From CAG-488 sp963625295 (lineage in GTDB: Bacteria; Bacillota; Clostridia; Oscillospirales; Acutalibacteraceae): DNA of 5,793 nucleotides. The stretch spans positions 1 to 5,793 of the forward strand of contig CAVFTC010000101.1 of NCBI GenBank assembly GCA_963625295.1, written 5' to 3'. The notes under the pieces are model-generated. The model ran no database searches. It was not told the DNA's origin and saw only the letters and a program-made list of their open reading frames with translations. Below are positions 5,598-5,793 of this stretch, piece by piece (the stretch's first letter is position 1; each line of letters begins with the position of its first letter). A program made the translations under genes and the position numbers.

Positions 5598-5709
5598 AAG
5601 ATAGACTTTAGATTTTAGATGCTGGATATTAGATGTGCGATAAATTTAAATGCTGCATTTTTCCGAAGCATCATCAAAAATCCAGCATCTACCGTCTAAC
5701 ATCTATCTT
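5598..5709. repeat. Imperfect inverted repeat with 29-bp arms
   Basis: The left arm 5598-5626 and right arm 5681-5709 are complementary at 24 of 29 positions. The longest perfect block is TAGATGCTGGA/TCCAGCATCTA. The left side holds several TTAGAT units (5609, 5615, 5629). A short perfect palindrome, AAATGCTGCATTT (5648-5660), sits in the middle. It resembles a small non-coding mobile or REP-type element. No coding capacity, clear target duplication or known family can be assigned. Confidence 0.55.
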
Positions 5710-5714
5710 CGTAG

Positions 5715-5736
5715 GGTGCGATGACCACATCGCACC
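5715..5736 (+). repeat. Small palindrome, possible terminator or REP unit
   Basis: GGTGCGAT (5715-5722) pairs with ATCGCACC (5729-5736) around a 6-nt loop, a perfect 8-bp stem. On the plus strand it is followed, after GAGAAA, by TTTTTCCTTTTTT, so a weak plus-strand terminator is possible, but the T-tract is displaced. It directly follows the larger inverted repeat and may be part of the same element. The remaining sequence to 5793 is AT-rich with nothing assignable. Confidence 0.5.
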
Positions 5737-5793
5737 GAGAAATTTTTCCTTTTTTACCTCTGTAAATTCTAACGCAGCATTTTATTTTACGCA

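Noticed and set aside
5386..5604. 72-codon plus-strand reading frame upstream of the large gene
   Set aside because: No Shine-Dalgarno sequence. It passes through palindromic repeat C and the predicted promoter region, and resembles no known protein.

Overview
The window is dominated by one very large minus-strand gene (479-5371, 1630 codons). It encodes a secreted, repeat-built surface or extracellular protein ending in a type I dockerin. The combination of GLUG repeats, a polymorphic-membrane-protein-like beta-helix, a terminal dockerin and a strong AAGGAG ribosome binding site suggests a gut Clostridia member of the Ruminococcus/Oscillospiraceae kind. This is inferred from protein style only: no rRNA or housekeeping marker is present. 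The gene is visibly richer in G+C than its AT-rich flanks.

Layout from left to right. 1-40 is AT-rich with nothing assignable. 41-83 is copy A of a short palindromic repeat. 137-322 looks like a compact plus-strand transcription unit: an extended -10 promoter (TGG-TATAAT), a long three-part hairpin starting almost at the predicted transcript start, and an intrinsic terminator with a C(UUCG)G tetraloop. It is either a small RNA of about 170 nt or a leader/attenuator. Immediately downstream are a GGAGG ribosome binding site and the first dozen codons of what looks like an XRE-type (Cro/C1 helix-turn-helix) regulator, cut off at 371-372 by palindromic repeat copy B (371-415). A strong, probably bidirectional terminator (418-460) separates this remnant from the convergent large gene.

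The large protein reads, from the N-terminus: a signal peptide; two complete tandem GLUG domains, each with a preamble and 6-7 repeats of about 28 residues; two right-handed beta-helix modules, each opened by a related VAK-type segment; an unrecognised segment; a small beta-rich module; and a dockerin with two canonical calcium loops. No catalytic domain is apparent, so an adhesin, scaffold or binding role is more likely than an enzyme. Attachment to a cohesin made elsewhere is the obvious expectation.

Upstream of the large gene (5372-5793) are a probable extended -10 promoter (5483-5491), repeat copy C lying in the predicted 5' leader, a 112-bp imperfect inverted repeat (5598-5709) and a separate small palindrome (5715-5736). 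No second gene is seen there. The most unusual signals are the structured RNA unit at the left and the three-copy palindromic repeat family. The large gene belongs to a recognisable class, although its exact architecture is distinctive.
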